Below are positions 14,350 through 21,128 of a stretch of 21,128 nt of DNA, one piece after another. The notes beneath the pieces were generated by a model. That model did not search any database. It worked only from the letters and a program-made list of their open reading frames with translations, and was not told the origin of the DNA. The first letter of the stretch is position 1; each line of letters opens with the position of its first letter. Origin of the DNA: Treponema sp. (GTDB lineage: Bacteria > Spirochaetota > Spirochaetia > Treponematales > Breznakiellaceae). The stretch covers positions 1-21,128 of the forward strand of contig JAISEA010000115.1 in the NCBI GenBank assembly GCA_031264475.1, read 5' to 3'. Both the position numbers and the translations under genes were made by a program.

Positions 14350-14823
14350 ATGATTGAAAAGACATTGATGGAATTGATAAAGAACGGCGGAATATTGGAA
14401 GACATTCCGGGCGATTCTGTGGAAGAAGCGCTTACCCATATCGTTAGCGCGATAACATTGCCTCGATCTTTAGATAAGGAGACGCTTTTGACGGCGATTC
14501 TGGAGCGGGAGAATATTATGCCCACGTCCATTGGGAACGGCATCGCGGTGCCTCATCCGCGTAACTTCTTGGCAACTACCGACTCCGAGGAGTTTGTGGT
14601 TATAAGTTTCCTAAAAGAACCAATAGCATGGCGGTCATTGGATAATGTTTTAGTAAAAACCGTAATACTCATCGTCTCTTCATCGGCAAAATCTCATCTC
14701 CATACCTTGTCCCGTGTGCATTTTTTCTGTAAGCAGGAAGAATTTCTTAAAGTTCTGCGGGATCATACGTCAAAAGACGAAATTCTCGAAACCATCACCT
14801 GTATTGAAAAGGAATGGAAATGA
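14350..14823 (+). CDS. PTS EIIA-like (PtsN/fructose-type) protein
   Basis: 157 residues, one EIIA type-2 domain. The phosphorylatable histidine is His69 in IGNGIAVPHPR, and a second active-site-side His lies in SAKSHLHTL (116/118). In the family EIIA accepts phosphate from HPr and passes it to EIIB, or, in PtsN, acts as a regulator of nitrogen, potassium and envelope functions. No EIIB or EIIC is next to it, which favours a PtsN-like regulatory role (inference). The ribosome binding site TAGGAG lies 5 nt before ATG. The stop overlaps the next start as ATGA at 14820-14823, so it is translationally coupled to the LiaF-like gene. Confidence 0.88.
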   Translation: MIEKTLMELIKNGGILEDIPGDSVEEALTHIVSAITLPRSLDKETLLTAILERENIMPTSIGNGIAVPHPRNFLATTDSEEFVVISFLKEPIAWRSLDNVLVKTVILIVSSSAKSHLHTLSRVHFFCKQEEFLKVLRDHTSKDEILETITCIEKEWK

Positions 14824-15509
14824 AAAGCGATTTGTCTACAGAGCAATTATCGCCGCGTGAAATGAAACTCGTTGAACGGAAGAACAAGGCGGTTAATAGG
14901 CTGGCTGTTCAATTTTCCAAAAACGCGATGTCTCTGGAAGAGTACGAGCGCCTCATTGATTACATACAGAAGGCTGAAAGCGAGCGGGAACTGACCATCA
15001 TCGAGAAGATTGTCGGTGAAAGCGCTCTTTGCTCAGGCGTTGAGAACGAAACGATTCCGCCGAAGCACGACAATAGCTATGATAATGAAACCTCGCGCCA
15101 CCGTGAATATTCCACGGCGCGCGACAAAGTCCCTGGAATATTCGGCGCTGAATGGTCAGACATTACTTTTATGTCCAGCCGCGAAATATCAGGAGCGTCT
15201 CTTGTGGGCAGACACCGTTCCTTCCTATCTTTTTTGGGCAACACATCGGTTACTATAGAAGAAGGGCAACTTCCACCGGGCAGAACCATTGTCAATGTTG
15301 TTTCCTTTCTGGGCAACACGGTAATTACCGCGCCGCCTAGCGTGAAGGTAACTATGGAAGCAACCGCTGTACTCGGCAACGCCGTGATAAACCGCGGTAC
15401 TGAAATAATGGAAAATTTTCATAGAGGCGCGCCGGAACTAGTCGTTACAGGCGGCGCTTTTCTGGGTAACCTCGTCGTAGAAATCCGCAAAGCACGCGGC
15501 GGCTTTTAA
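14820..15509 (+). CDS. LiaF-like / DUF1707-like envelope-stress protein
   Basis: 229 residues from the ATG at 14820, chosen because it forms an ATGA overlap and AAAAGGA lies 7 nt before it. A start two codons earlier (14814) is possible but has no room for a ribosome binding site. Residues about 15-60 (NKAVNRLAVQFSKNAMSLEE) resemble the DUF1707/SHOCT-like helical unit. The C-terminal part (about 110-225) has four turns of a beta-repeat with LGN at each turn and the motif ELPPG-like 'QLPPGRTIVNVVSFLGN', the LiaF/YvqF C-terminal fold. In Bacillus LiaF restrains an envelope-stress two-component system. This protein lacks the membrane helices of LiaF and would be soluble. No LiaRS pair is seen. 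Confidence 0.75.
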   Translation: MKSDLSTEQLSPREMKLVERKNKAVNRLAVQFSKNAMSLEEYERLIDYIQKAESERELTIIEKIVGESALCSGVENETIPPKHDNSYDNETSRHREYSTARDKVPGIFGAEWSDITFMSSREISGASLVGRHRSFLSFLGNTSVTIEEGQLPPGRTIVNVVSFLGNTVITAPPSVKVTMEATAVLGNAVINRGTEIMENFHRGAPELVVTGGAFLGNLVVEIRKARGGF

Positions 15510-15540
15510 AAAACCATCTGCAAGTTATCTCCTGACATCC

Positions 15541-15552
15541 GAGGAATTCCTC
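15541..15552. other. Perfect 12-bp palindrome upstream of the VWA gene
   Basis: GAGGAATTCCTC lies in the 79-nt gap between the LiaF-like gene and the VWA gene. It could be a small hairpin or a binding site; nothing else supports a role. Confidence 0.35.
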
Positions 15553-15588
15553 TGAACGCTAACAGAATAAAAAAAGGGAAAGGCAAGT

Positions 15589-16563
15589 ATGACGTTTGAC
15601 AATCCTTTCATATTGAACGCTCTCTTTCTCATCATCCCGTGTTTTATCGTTGAATTAGGGCTTTATCTTGTACGCAGATCGAAACTACAGGCATTGGGGC
15701 TTTTCTCCGGCGAATTGAGAATAAAGGCTATTCTTTCACTTATATTCTTTGATTTTTTCCTCGCGTGCGGTATCATAGCTGTTGCGGGACCCCGGTGGGG
15801 AACCCATGTAGTAACCGAATATTACCACGGGATTGACGCGGTTTTTGCATTTGACGTATCTCGTAGCATGATGATAGAAGACGTTGAACCGTCCCGTCTG
15901 GGAAAAGCCGTGTCTGTGGCGCGTGAAGCCGTTGTTAATGCGGGCAATGCGCGTCTCGCCGTCGCTATGGCAAAAGACCGCGGCGTTCTCGCACTGCCTT
16001 TGACGCGGGATAATAACGCCTTGCTATCGTTCCTCGACTCGCTGGAAACAGTCAGTATGACAGGCAGAGGGACGAATACTGAAAGCCTTTTAGATGCGGC
16101 AGAGACCGCATTCCTGAATACTTCTCCGGCGAAACGTGTCATTGTTCTGTTTTCTGACGGCGAAAGCCTCTCTGGAGCGATCCAAAACGCCGTGGACCGC
16201 GCCATCCTGCGCGATATAAGCATCGTTGCTGTGGGTCTCGGTACAGACGAAGGAGCGCCACCGCCGGATATGGTGTTGCCAGACGGTTCCTTCGAGCCTG
16301 TTCTTGACGGTGCAGGTAAGCCAATCATAAGCCGCCGCAACAGCGCCGTCTTGCAGGATATGGCGCAACGTTCTGGCGGCGTCTACATAGACGGCAACGC
16401 CCCCAATGCGGGGAGAATATTAACGTTGCGTATGCGAGAGTTCGCGCCTGAAATCGGCATTGGTTCCTTTCATATAGAAACCACCCCGCGATGGACCCTA
16501 TTCATCATCACAGCCATTTTCTTCTTCATCCTTTCAAAATACACGGAAAAGAAACGCGCATGA
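15589..16563 (+). CDS. BatA-like von Willebrand factor A membrane protein
   Basis: 324 residues. Two N-terminal membrane helices (about 8-28 and 48-67), a periplasmic or cytoplasmic VWA domain (about 82-290), and a C-terminal helix (about 301-318) followed by KYTEKKRA. The metal-ion-dependent adhesion site is complete: Asp89-Ser91-Ser93 in DVSRSM, Thr162/164 in GRGTNT, and Asp190 in FSDGES. This layout matches BatA/BatB (aerotolerance operon) proteins of spirochaetes and Bacteroidetes, which often accompany MoxR ATPases; none is in the window. The ribosome binding site is AAGGGAAAGG before ATG. It is next to the PTS/LiaF-like pair with a 79-nt gap. A six-codon frame (MTVKAG) overlaps its stop as ATGA. 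Confidence 0.88.
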   Translation: MTFDNPFILNALFLIIPCFIVELGLYLVRRSKLQALGLFSGELRIKAILSLIFFDFFLACGIIAVAGPRWGTHVVTEYYHGIDAVFAFDVSRSMMIEDVEPSRLGKAVSVAREAVVNAGNARLAVAMAKDRGVLALPLTRDNNALLSFLDSLETVSMTGRGTNTESLLDAAETAFLNTSPAKRVIVLFSDGESLSGAIQNAVDRAILRDISIVAVGLGTDEGAPPPDMVLPDGSFEPVLDGAGKPIISRRNSAVLQDMAQRSGGVYIDGNAPNAGRILTLRMREFAPEIGIGSFHIETTPRWTLFIITAIFFFILSKYTEKKRA

Positions 16564-16589
16564 CCGTAAAAGCGGGATAAGGGACAGGA

Positions 16590-18071
16590 TCACTTTACCA
16601 ATATCGGCGAACTCTCGTTAGCGATGGTGAAGTATCTGACCGCGCGGTATACGGTGTCTGCTACGGTAAGCCCAAACACTACTGCGGCGCCCACGGAAAC
16701 AGCTAGAAGCGTGTTTGCCCGCGTTACGCTTTCTTCGGTCGGGTTGGTTTGGACTTCCTTGAACGCGGACCCGTACATACCTCCGCCGTTCTGCCACGGG
16801 AAGCCCACTACCATAACCAGAGGCAGACTCATCCAAAAAAGCCCATAAGACAGGTACATTCTGTCTCTTGCCTTCTCGACAGGTTTTTTTTCTGGGTCTG
16901 GAAGCAGTCGCGTCTTCAGCCTCTTTGTTCCAGACGCCGTTTCAGACGCGCTTTCAAAAACAGCCAAACTACCTTTGTTCCCCTCTATTTCAATACGGAA
17001 ATAGTCGAACATATTCACCGGCAGATCAAAAGTGAACGGCGTCTCCCCCACATACAACGCGCCCTTATAGACCGACCCGGTAAGCTCGCCGGTTTTATCA
17101 AACGCCGATATACTCATGGGCGCAAGGTTGATAGGGGGTAGGGTAACGGAGACTTCGGCGTTTTCGTTTTCGACGAGTTCAAGAGGCAGGGACACGGTTC
17201 TGCGATTTTCCGCGGAAGCGGTTACAAACACCTTACCCGGCGGCTGAAGGATTTCTTCCCCTGGCTTATCTACAAGATTGTCGCCTATGAACACCAGAGC
17301 GTCTGGTGCGTCTGTCCTGACGATGATCCGCGCAGACCGATAGCCAGAGATGGTTTCGATAAGCTCTGGGGTCAATTCGCCGATGGCGATAGACACGTCC
17401 TCCGTGGAAAATAAGACATTATTCTCGTATATGAAAGCATCGAAAGCGAGACTCCAAATCTTGAGTCGCAGTAATATACGCCCGTGGTATTCGGTGAGCG
17501 CGCCCGACATGAAAGCGTCTACTTTCTGAGTCACGCAGAACTGCCGTTCCCCGCCAGATTTAGGCGGATCAGGAAAGGAGCCTGACCGATTGGTTTCGGT
17601 AAACTTAAAGGCGACTTCTTCGGCGATACGCGGGGCTTTGGAGTCCGCGATACGGAATTCATCCTCCAGCTTCTCAATATCCGCGTCGATAGTCTTGACG
17701 GATTTCTTATATTTCCATTCAGGATCACCCTGAAAGACAACCGCGTCTCTTTGTGCGCGCTTATCTGCGAGCTTTTTTGCCGCGTCCGTCCTTGCTTTTG
17801 CCCACGCCATATTTTCGTAATACTGATATTCCTCATCAACGCATCTGTGCGAGCTTATGGAGAGAAGGCGTTGATAAAGACTCCGCTCTATGATGTTACC
17901 AACAGACTGCATTGGAACAGAAACACCAGAAACATCTACGCTTGTAAGCGCAAAAACCCATTCGGTATTCGCGGGCGCTACATCTGTTTCTTCAGAACCG
18001 AGAGCGTATACGGCGCTTGCAACCGCCAAATACACCACGAAAAGAATTGGGTTTTTGAATAGATTTCTCAT
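16590..18071 (-). CDS. PEGA-like membrane protein
   Basis: 493 residues from the ATG at 18071 (MRNLFKNPILFVVYLAVASA, a signal peptide or anchor). A longer frame starts at 18089, but that codon lies between the -35 and -10 boxes of the promoter, so it cannot be on the message. A coiled-coil-prone segment (about 80-150) follows the N-terminus. A beta-rich PEGA-like unit spans about 240-320 (ARIIVRTDAPDALVFIGD, KPGEEILQPPGKVFVTAS). Two C-terminal membrane helices (about MYLSYGLFWMSLPLVMVVGF and ANTLLAVSVGAAVVFGLTVA) close the protein. Spirochaetes have many proteins of this design; PEGA repeats are thought to be surface or periplasmic scaffolds. It is convergent with the VWA gene with 26 nt between, and no terminator is visible there. 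Confidence 0.75.
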   Translation of the reverse strand: MRNLFKNPILFVVYLAVASAVYALGSEETDVAPANTEWVFALTSVDVSGVSVPMQSVGNIIERSLYQRLLSISSHRCVDEEYQYYENMAWAKARTDAAKKLADKRAQRDAVVFQGDPEWKYKKSVKTIDADIEKLEDEFRIADSKAPRIAEEVAFKFTETNRSGSFPDPPKSGGERQFCVTQKVDAFMSGALTEYHGRILLRLKIWSLAFDAFIYENNVLFSTEDVSIAIGELTPELIETISGYRSARIIVRTDAPDALVFIGDNLVDKPGEEILQPPGKVFVTASAENRRTVSLPLELVENENAEVSVTLPPINLAPMSISAFDKTGELTGSVYKGALYVGETPFTFDLPVNMFDYFRIEIEGNKGSLAVFESASETASGTKRLKTRLLPDPEKKPVEKARDRMYLSYGLFWMSLPLVMVVGFPWQNGGGMYGSAFKEVQTNPTEESVTRANTLLAVSVGAAVVFGLTVADTVYRAVRYFTIANESSPILVK

Positions 18072-18079
18072 CACAAACC

Positions 18080-18108
18080 ATAGTACCATGAGAAAATCAG
18101 GTTGTCAA
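18080..18108 (-). promoter_or_regulatory. Promoter giving a probable leaderless mRNA
   Basis: TTGACA (18103-18108), a 17-nt spacer and TACTAT (18080-18085) on the minus strand, with the ATG of the PEGA-like gene only 8 nt beyond the -10 box (18069-18071). No ribosome binding site can fit in the transcript. Confidence 0.6.
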
Positions 18109-18166
18109 GCTTGCTTGAAGACGTGGAAAAACAAATGCGACTGTGTTTATATTTGCGTCGCAATGA

Positions 18167-18196
18167 TTGACGAGAAGGCGTATAATGGGGTATTAT
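18167..18196 (+). promoter_or_regulatory. Promoter of the small-protein/fliQ/fliR unit
   Basis: TTGACG (18167-18172), an 18-nt spacer and TATTAT (18191-18196). A perfect TATAAT also lies at 18181-18186 but has no good -35 box at the proper distance. AGAGGG (18205-18210) precedes the ATG at 18221. Confidence 0.5.
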
Positions 18197-18220
18197 TTAT
18201 TTACAGAGGGAAAATAACGA

Positions 18221-18378
18221 TGAAAGGTAAGATCATTAGCGTATTTTCCTGCGTTGGGTATTTAGGCTGGGTGTATGCCGAGGTAGCCGACAACCTAATC
18301 GGTATGGGTTTGGGCGGACCTATGGGATGGGAGACCACTGTTGGTGCTGTTATTTGTGCGGGGGTGAACCGTGAATAA
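18221..18378 (+). CDS. Small hydrophobic protein, 52 aa, preceding fliQ
   Basis: A short frame beginning MKGKIISVFSCVGYLGWVYA and ending in TTVGAVICAGVNRE, with two hydrophobic stretches and a Gly-rich middle (LIGMGLGGPMGW). It has a promoter and the ribosome binding site AGAGGG 10 nt before the ATG, and lies 30 nt before fliQ in the same orientation. It matches no flagellar protein I know (not FliO or FliP). It may be a real membrane miniprotein or a leader frame. Reality is supported by the signals in front of it, not by homology. Confidence 0.5.
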
Positions 18379-18408
18379 CAAGTCGTACGGTAACTTTATG
18401 AGGTTAAA

Positions 18409-18678
18409 ATGAGTATTGGAGAAGTAACCCGTTTTTTGCAGGGTGGAATAAGGGAGACGATACTATTAGCGGCTCCTCTGTTATTAGCCGCGCTTATTGT
18501 AGGGCTTGTGGTGGCGATTCTGCAAGCGACAACGTCGATTCAGGAACAGACGCTCACCTTTGTTCCCAAGATAGCGGCTATATTATCGGTGCTTGCGTTG
18601 TTAGGCGGCTGGATGTTTTCGCATCTGGGCAACTATGCGATACAACTCTTTAGAATGATTCCTGACATGGCGAAATAG
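18409..18678 (+). CDS. fliQ: Flagellar export apparatus protein FliQ
   Basis: 89 residues, the usual family length. FliQ subunits form part of the helical FliP5-FliQ4-FliR1 export gate in the flagellar basal body membrane, through which rod, hook and filament proteins are secreted. Two membrane helices (about 16-38 and 52-74) flank the conserved loop ILQATTSIQEQTLTFVPKI, which is diagnostic. The ribosome binding site GAGG lies 5 nt before the ATG. fliR follows 14 nt later. Confidence 0.95.
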   Translation: MSIGEVTRFLQGGIRETILLAAPLLLAALIVGLVVAILQATTSIQEQTLTFVPKIAAILSVLALLGGWMFSHLGNYAIQLFRMIPDMAK

Positions 18679-18692
18679 GCGCGGGTGTTTGT

Positions 18693-19478
18693 ATGGAAGA
18701 GCTACTCGTGGCGGCTCCGGCTTTTCTTTTACTTGCGGCGCGTGCCTTGGGCATGATAGAGACTTCTCCGTTACTGTCGTCTGATATGACGCCTCAGGTA
18801 GTCAAGCTGGCGCTTGCGGGGTTTGCCGCGTATGCTGTGTTGCCTACAGCCCAAGTTTATGGCGATGTGAGTGTGTTCGGGTTTAACTTCCTGCTCCTTG
18901 TCGTAGGGGAAGGGCTTATCGGTATAATCATAGGCTTTTTCATTAACATAGTATTCGCCGCGTTTACAACTGCCGGGCAGTTCTTTTCCCTCCAGATGGG
19001 CTTTGCGGCTTCGGAAACCTTTGATCCTCTTGCGCAAGAGGAAAACCCGCTCATGGGGCAGTACCTCAACCTTGTTGCGATGCTCATTTTTCTCTCGTTA
19101 AACGGGTTTCGAGAACTTTTCGTTGGTGGTTTTTGGCATTCCGTACAATCCATAAACATTATAAGCATGGTAAACGGGCGTGAACACGTCATTGGCATGA
19201 TCCTTTCTGGGCTTTCGCGTCTTTTCATGGATGCGGCTATCATATCGATGCCCATCATGGGGACGCTTTTTCTCACTTCTCTTGCTACGGGGCTTATTTC
19301 CAAAGCCGCGCCTCAGATCAACATACTATCGGAGGGGTTTCCCATATCTATAACTACCGCGTTTTTCCTCATATTTTTCACCTTACCTTTTATGACGGAG
19401 GCGTTTGGTCGTGTGGTGGACAGTGGGTTTTCCACGTTGAGGTCTCTGTTTGCCATAATCGGTCAACAGATAGGCTGA
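18693..19478 (+). CDS. fliR: Flagellar export apparatus protein FliR
   Basis: 261 residues, normal for FliR, with about six membrane segments. The family's conserved stretch EGLIGIIIGFFINIVFAAFT and the following FFSLQMGFAASETFDP are present, as is the C-terminal hydrophobic TAFFLIFFTLPFMTEAF. FliR is the single-copy subunit of the FliPQR gate. In most spirochaetes fliP precedes fliQ and flhB/flhA follow fliR. Here neither neighbour is present: a small protein precedes and a lipoprotein peptidase follows, 3 nt after the stop. The ribosome binding site is weak, suggesting coupling to fliQ translation. Confidence 0.95.
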   Translation: MEELLVAAPAFLLLAARALGMIETSPLLSSDMTPQVVKLALAGFAAYAVLPTAQVYGDVSVFGFNFLLLVVGEGLIGIIIGFFINIVFAAFTTAGQFFSLQMGFAASETFDPLAQEENPLMGQYLNLVAMLIFLSLNGFRELFVGGFWHSVQSINIISMVNGREHVIGMILSGLSRLFMDAAIISMPIMGTLFLTSLATGLISKAAPQINILSEGFPISITTAFFLIFFTLPFMTEAFGRVVDSGFSTLRSLFAIIGQQIG

Positions 19479-19481
19479 CGA

Positions 19482-20474
19482 ATGAGATATGCGCCTCTTC
19501 TTCTTATAATAGCGAGTCTTTTTCTTTCTGGTTGTTACACGATCAAGCAAGGTTTTACCTTTTTGAGTTACCTGCGCAAGGCGGAGCGGCTTGAGAAACT
19601 GGTTCCGAGTGAGGAGAATCGACAATTTGTGGAGCGTGTAGCGGATATACGCGCCTTTGCGGTGAATGAGCTGGGGTTAAAGAACACGAAGAACTACACG
19701 CGGTATGTTGAGATTGATCGGGATTATCTTGCGCTCGTTGTTTCTGCAAGTGCGAAGGACTCGTTTTCTCCGTATTTATGGCGGTTTCCCATTGTAGGAG
19801 CGGTTCCTTATAAGGGGTTTTTTGAAGATGCGGATGCGAGGATTGAGGTGGAGAAGCTCAAGCGTGAAGACCTTGATATACTTGTGCGTCGTGTTGATGC
19901 GTTTAGTACGCTTGGTTGGTTTCAGGACCCGCTTTATTCCTACATGAAGAAGTACCCTGTGCATAGGTTAGCTGATCTTATTATTCACGAGAGTTTGCAC
20001 GCGACTATTTATCTGAAAGGGGAGTCGCAATTTAACGAAGAGCTTGGTGAGTTTGTGGGTAAGAAGGGCGCTCAGCTCTACATGGAGACTCGTTTTGGCG
20101 TGAATTCGCCTGAATATCGGGAGATGATGGACGAGGCGGCGGACGAAGAGACATTCGTTGCTCTTATTTTGGAACTCGCCCAAGAGCTTGAGATTATCTA
20201 TGCGGCGGGTGTGCCACGCGCTGAGAAGCTTGCTCTGAAGGAAAAGACTATTAAGGCGGCGCAGGATCGTTTCTTGGCGGATTATTCATCTCTTTTTAAG
20301 AGTGAAAGGTATCGTTTTTTTGCTGACTTGCAAGTGAATAACGCATATCTTGAACTTTTTCGTTTATATCACGAGGCAAACCCTCTTATAGAAGACCTTT
20401 TTGAGCAAGCGTCTGGCGATTTCCCCTCTTTCATAGCCCTCATTCACGCACAGCGGGCGAAGTCTATTAAATAA
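19482..20474 (+). CDS. Lipoprotein zinc peptidase, predicted aminopeptidase family
   Basis: 330 residues. Lipoprotein signal peptide MRYAPLLLIIASLFLSGC with lipobox LSGC (Cys18), so it is anchored in a membrane facing the periplasm. Zinc site HESLH (His169, Glu170, His173), then ATIYLKGESQFNEELGEFVG, where Glu187 or Glu190 is the likely third ligand. This pattern (HExxHxT, FNE, G-A) is that of the Pfam 'putative aminopeptidase' family (PF10023), widely predicted but little studied. Substrate unknown. The gene starts 3 nt after fliR and is therefore cotranscribed with it, an odd partner for flagellar export genes. It is followed directly by hairpin repeats. Confidence 0.88.
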   Translation: MRYAPLLLIIASLFLSGCYTIKQGFTFLSYLRKAERLEKLVPSEENRQFVERVADIRAFAVNELGLKNTKNYTRYVEIDRDYLALVVSASAKDSFSPYLWRFPIVGAVPYKGFFEDADARIEVEKLKREDLDILVRRVDAFSTLGWFQDPLYSYMKKYPVHRLADLIIHESLHATIYLKGESQFNEELGEFVGKKGAQLYMETRFGVNSPEYREMMDEAADEETFVALILELAQELEIIYAAGVPRAEKLALKEKTIKAAQDRFLADYSSLFKSERYRFFADLQVNNAYLELFRLYHEANPLIEDLFEQASGDFPSFIALIHAQRAKSIK

Positions 20475-20486
20475 CTTCACAACAAG

Positions 20487-20682
20487 CAGGCGAAGCCTGT
20501 TTAAATACTTCACAATGGTTGTTGTTAGAAAGGAAGTGCCGCTGACCCTGACAGGACGGAACCACGCTTGCACAAGCGAAGCCTTCTCGCTGTTAGAAGG
20601 AGAGTGCGCTTGCCACACGCAAGGCGTGTTTAACGACTTCGCATGGGGTGTTGTCCGACAGGGTGTACCGCTGATCCCGACA
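20487..20682 (+). repeat. Cluster D of hairpin-headed dispersed repeats
   Basis: Copy one: CAGGC-GAA-GCCTG (20487-20499), TTTAAATACTTCACA, a body with GTTGTTAGAAAG and GCTGACCCTG. Then a worn version of the long stem (GGAACCACGCTTGC, from about 20558). Copy two starts 129 nt after copy one: CACGC-AAG-GCGTG (20616-20628), TTTAACGACTTCGCA, body ending GCTGATCCCG. The 129-nt step equals that in cluster C. The first hairpin lies 12 nt after the peptidase stop and may terminate its transcript. Confidence 0.8.
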
Positions 20683-20803
20683 AGTAAAGCCAAATAATAG
20701 GAAGGGGGGCGCTGTTTCCCAAACGAGGTAGCGTGCGCCCGCCTTTTTTCTGCGCCCCCCTCCGCGGGAGCCCCGCTTGCGGGTCTCCCGCTACCCCCCA
20801 GAT
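20682..20803 (-). repeat. Dispersed element, copy 2 (inverted relative to 7254-7379)
   Basis: Reverse complement of this segment aligns with 7254-7379: GGGGGGTAGC, a stem-forming GGGAGACCCG...CGGGGCTCCC, AGGGGGGCGC, a variable middle, CAGCGCCCCCCTTCCTATTA and TTTGGCTTTACTT. It lies directly after cluster D. The stretch 20804-20982 that follows has no recognised gene. Confidence 0.7.
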
Positions 20804-20982
20804 GGGAGCAAGCGGCGGCTCATCTCTCCACCCGCGTAATTTCACCGTTGTACGTGATAGAAAACCCAAGCCCCCTAACCCTTAACCACCGCTTCCAACG
20901 AGGTGTCCAAGCCCTTCAGCTACTTTGCTGGAAGTCGCTGACAATTAGATGAAGGTCGCAACTACGTTGTTGCAAGTCTTGG

Positions 20983-21128
20983 TTAAACAAACGAGACTCT
21001 CGTTTAAACAAACGAGAGTCTCAGCTAAACAAACGAGAGTCTCAGCTAAACAAACGAGAGTCTCGTTTAAACAAACGGAAGTCTCATCTAAACAAATGGA
21101 AGTCTCATCTAAACAAACGGAAGTCTCA
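20983..21128. repeat. 21-nt tandem array running off the window
   Basis: Seven 21-nt units (the last cut by the window edge) of the type YTAAACAAACGAGAGTCTCRK, with later units carrying GGAAGTCTCAT. The first unit has GAGACTCTC in place of GAGAGTCTC. This builds a perfect 13-bp inverted repeat (20993-21005 with 21010-21022, loop AAAC). There are no indels and no spacers, so it is not CRISPR. Confidence 0.9.

Noticed and set aside
18072..18089. Upstream start (MVLWFV) for the PEGA-like gene
   Set aside because: The codon lies between the -35 and -10 boxes of the only good promoter.
20983..21128. Possible CRISPR array
   Set aside because: Units are contiguous 21-mers with no unique spacers, and no cas gene is present. 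The same applies to 11551-11970 and 6522-6710.

Overview
The window looks like part of a spirochaete chromosome, most likely a Treponema of the termite-gut type. The grounds are a flagellar export pair FliQ/FliR, a BspA-type leucine-rich-repeat lipoprotein, a PEGA-like membrane protein, a BatA-like von Willebrand protein, moderate GC content in the core genes, and many intergenic repeats. The genus is an inference from gene content; no rRNA or tRNA gene was recognised.

Layout. 1-310: a degenerate 21-nt repeat array runs into a frameshifted Phd/YefM-type antitoxin remnant (minus). 311-595: structured intergenic DNA. 596-2797 (minus): LRR lipoprotein whose signal peptide appears split by a frame disruption. 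2976-6770 (minus): a locus built by duplication. Two 217-residue paralogues (3230-3883 and 5817-6470, both with TTG starts) flank a tandem pair of 170/173-residue exported proteins (4351-4872, 4887-5399). Each of the three transcription units starts at a copy of the same TTGACA/TATAGT promoter, and both 217-residue genes end against a hairpin-headed repeat. 6522-7400: 21-, 63- and 61-nt tandem repeats and a roughly 125-bp dispersed element. 7434-9758 (minus): serine biosynthesis operon serC-serA, with a perfect palindrome over its -10 box. 10223-11493: an AT-rich island with a uridine-kinase-like gene (+), a highly structured GC-rich spacer, and a decayed HAD phosphatase (minus). 11551-11970: twenty exact-length 21-nt repeats. 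12315-16563 (+): a pRiA4b ORF3-like protein, a PTS EIIA-like protein, a LiaF-like protein and a BatA-like VWA protein. 16590-18071 (minus): PEGA-like membrane protein with a probable leaderless mRNA. 18221-20474 (+): a 52-residue small protein, fliQ, fliR and a lipoprotein metallopeptidase. 20475-21128: more hairpin elements, an inverted copy of the dispersed element, and a final 21-nt array running off the window.

The core genes are ordinary metabolism, motility and envelope functions. The unusual content is between them. One is a repeat family headed by small hairpins whose stems change sequence on both sides at once, so that pairing is kept. Another is a set of tandem arrays with unrelated sequences that all use a 21-nt period. 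The third is a duplicated promoter/leader/gene cassette, one copy of which carries an 11-G tract and an operator-like palindrome.
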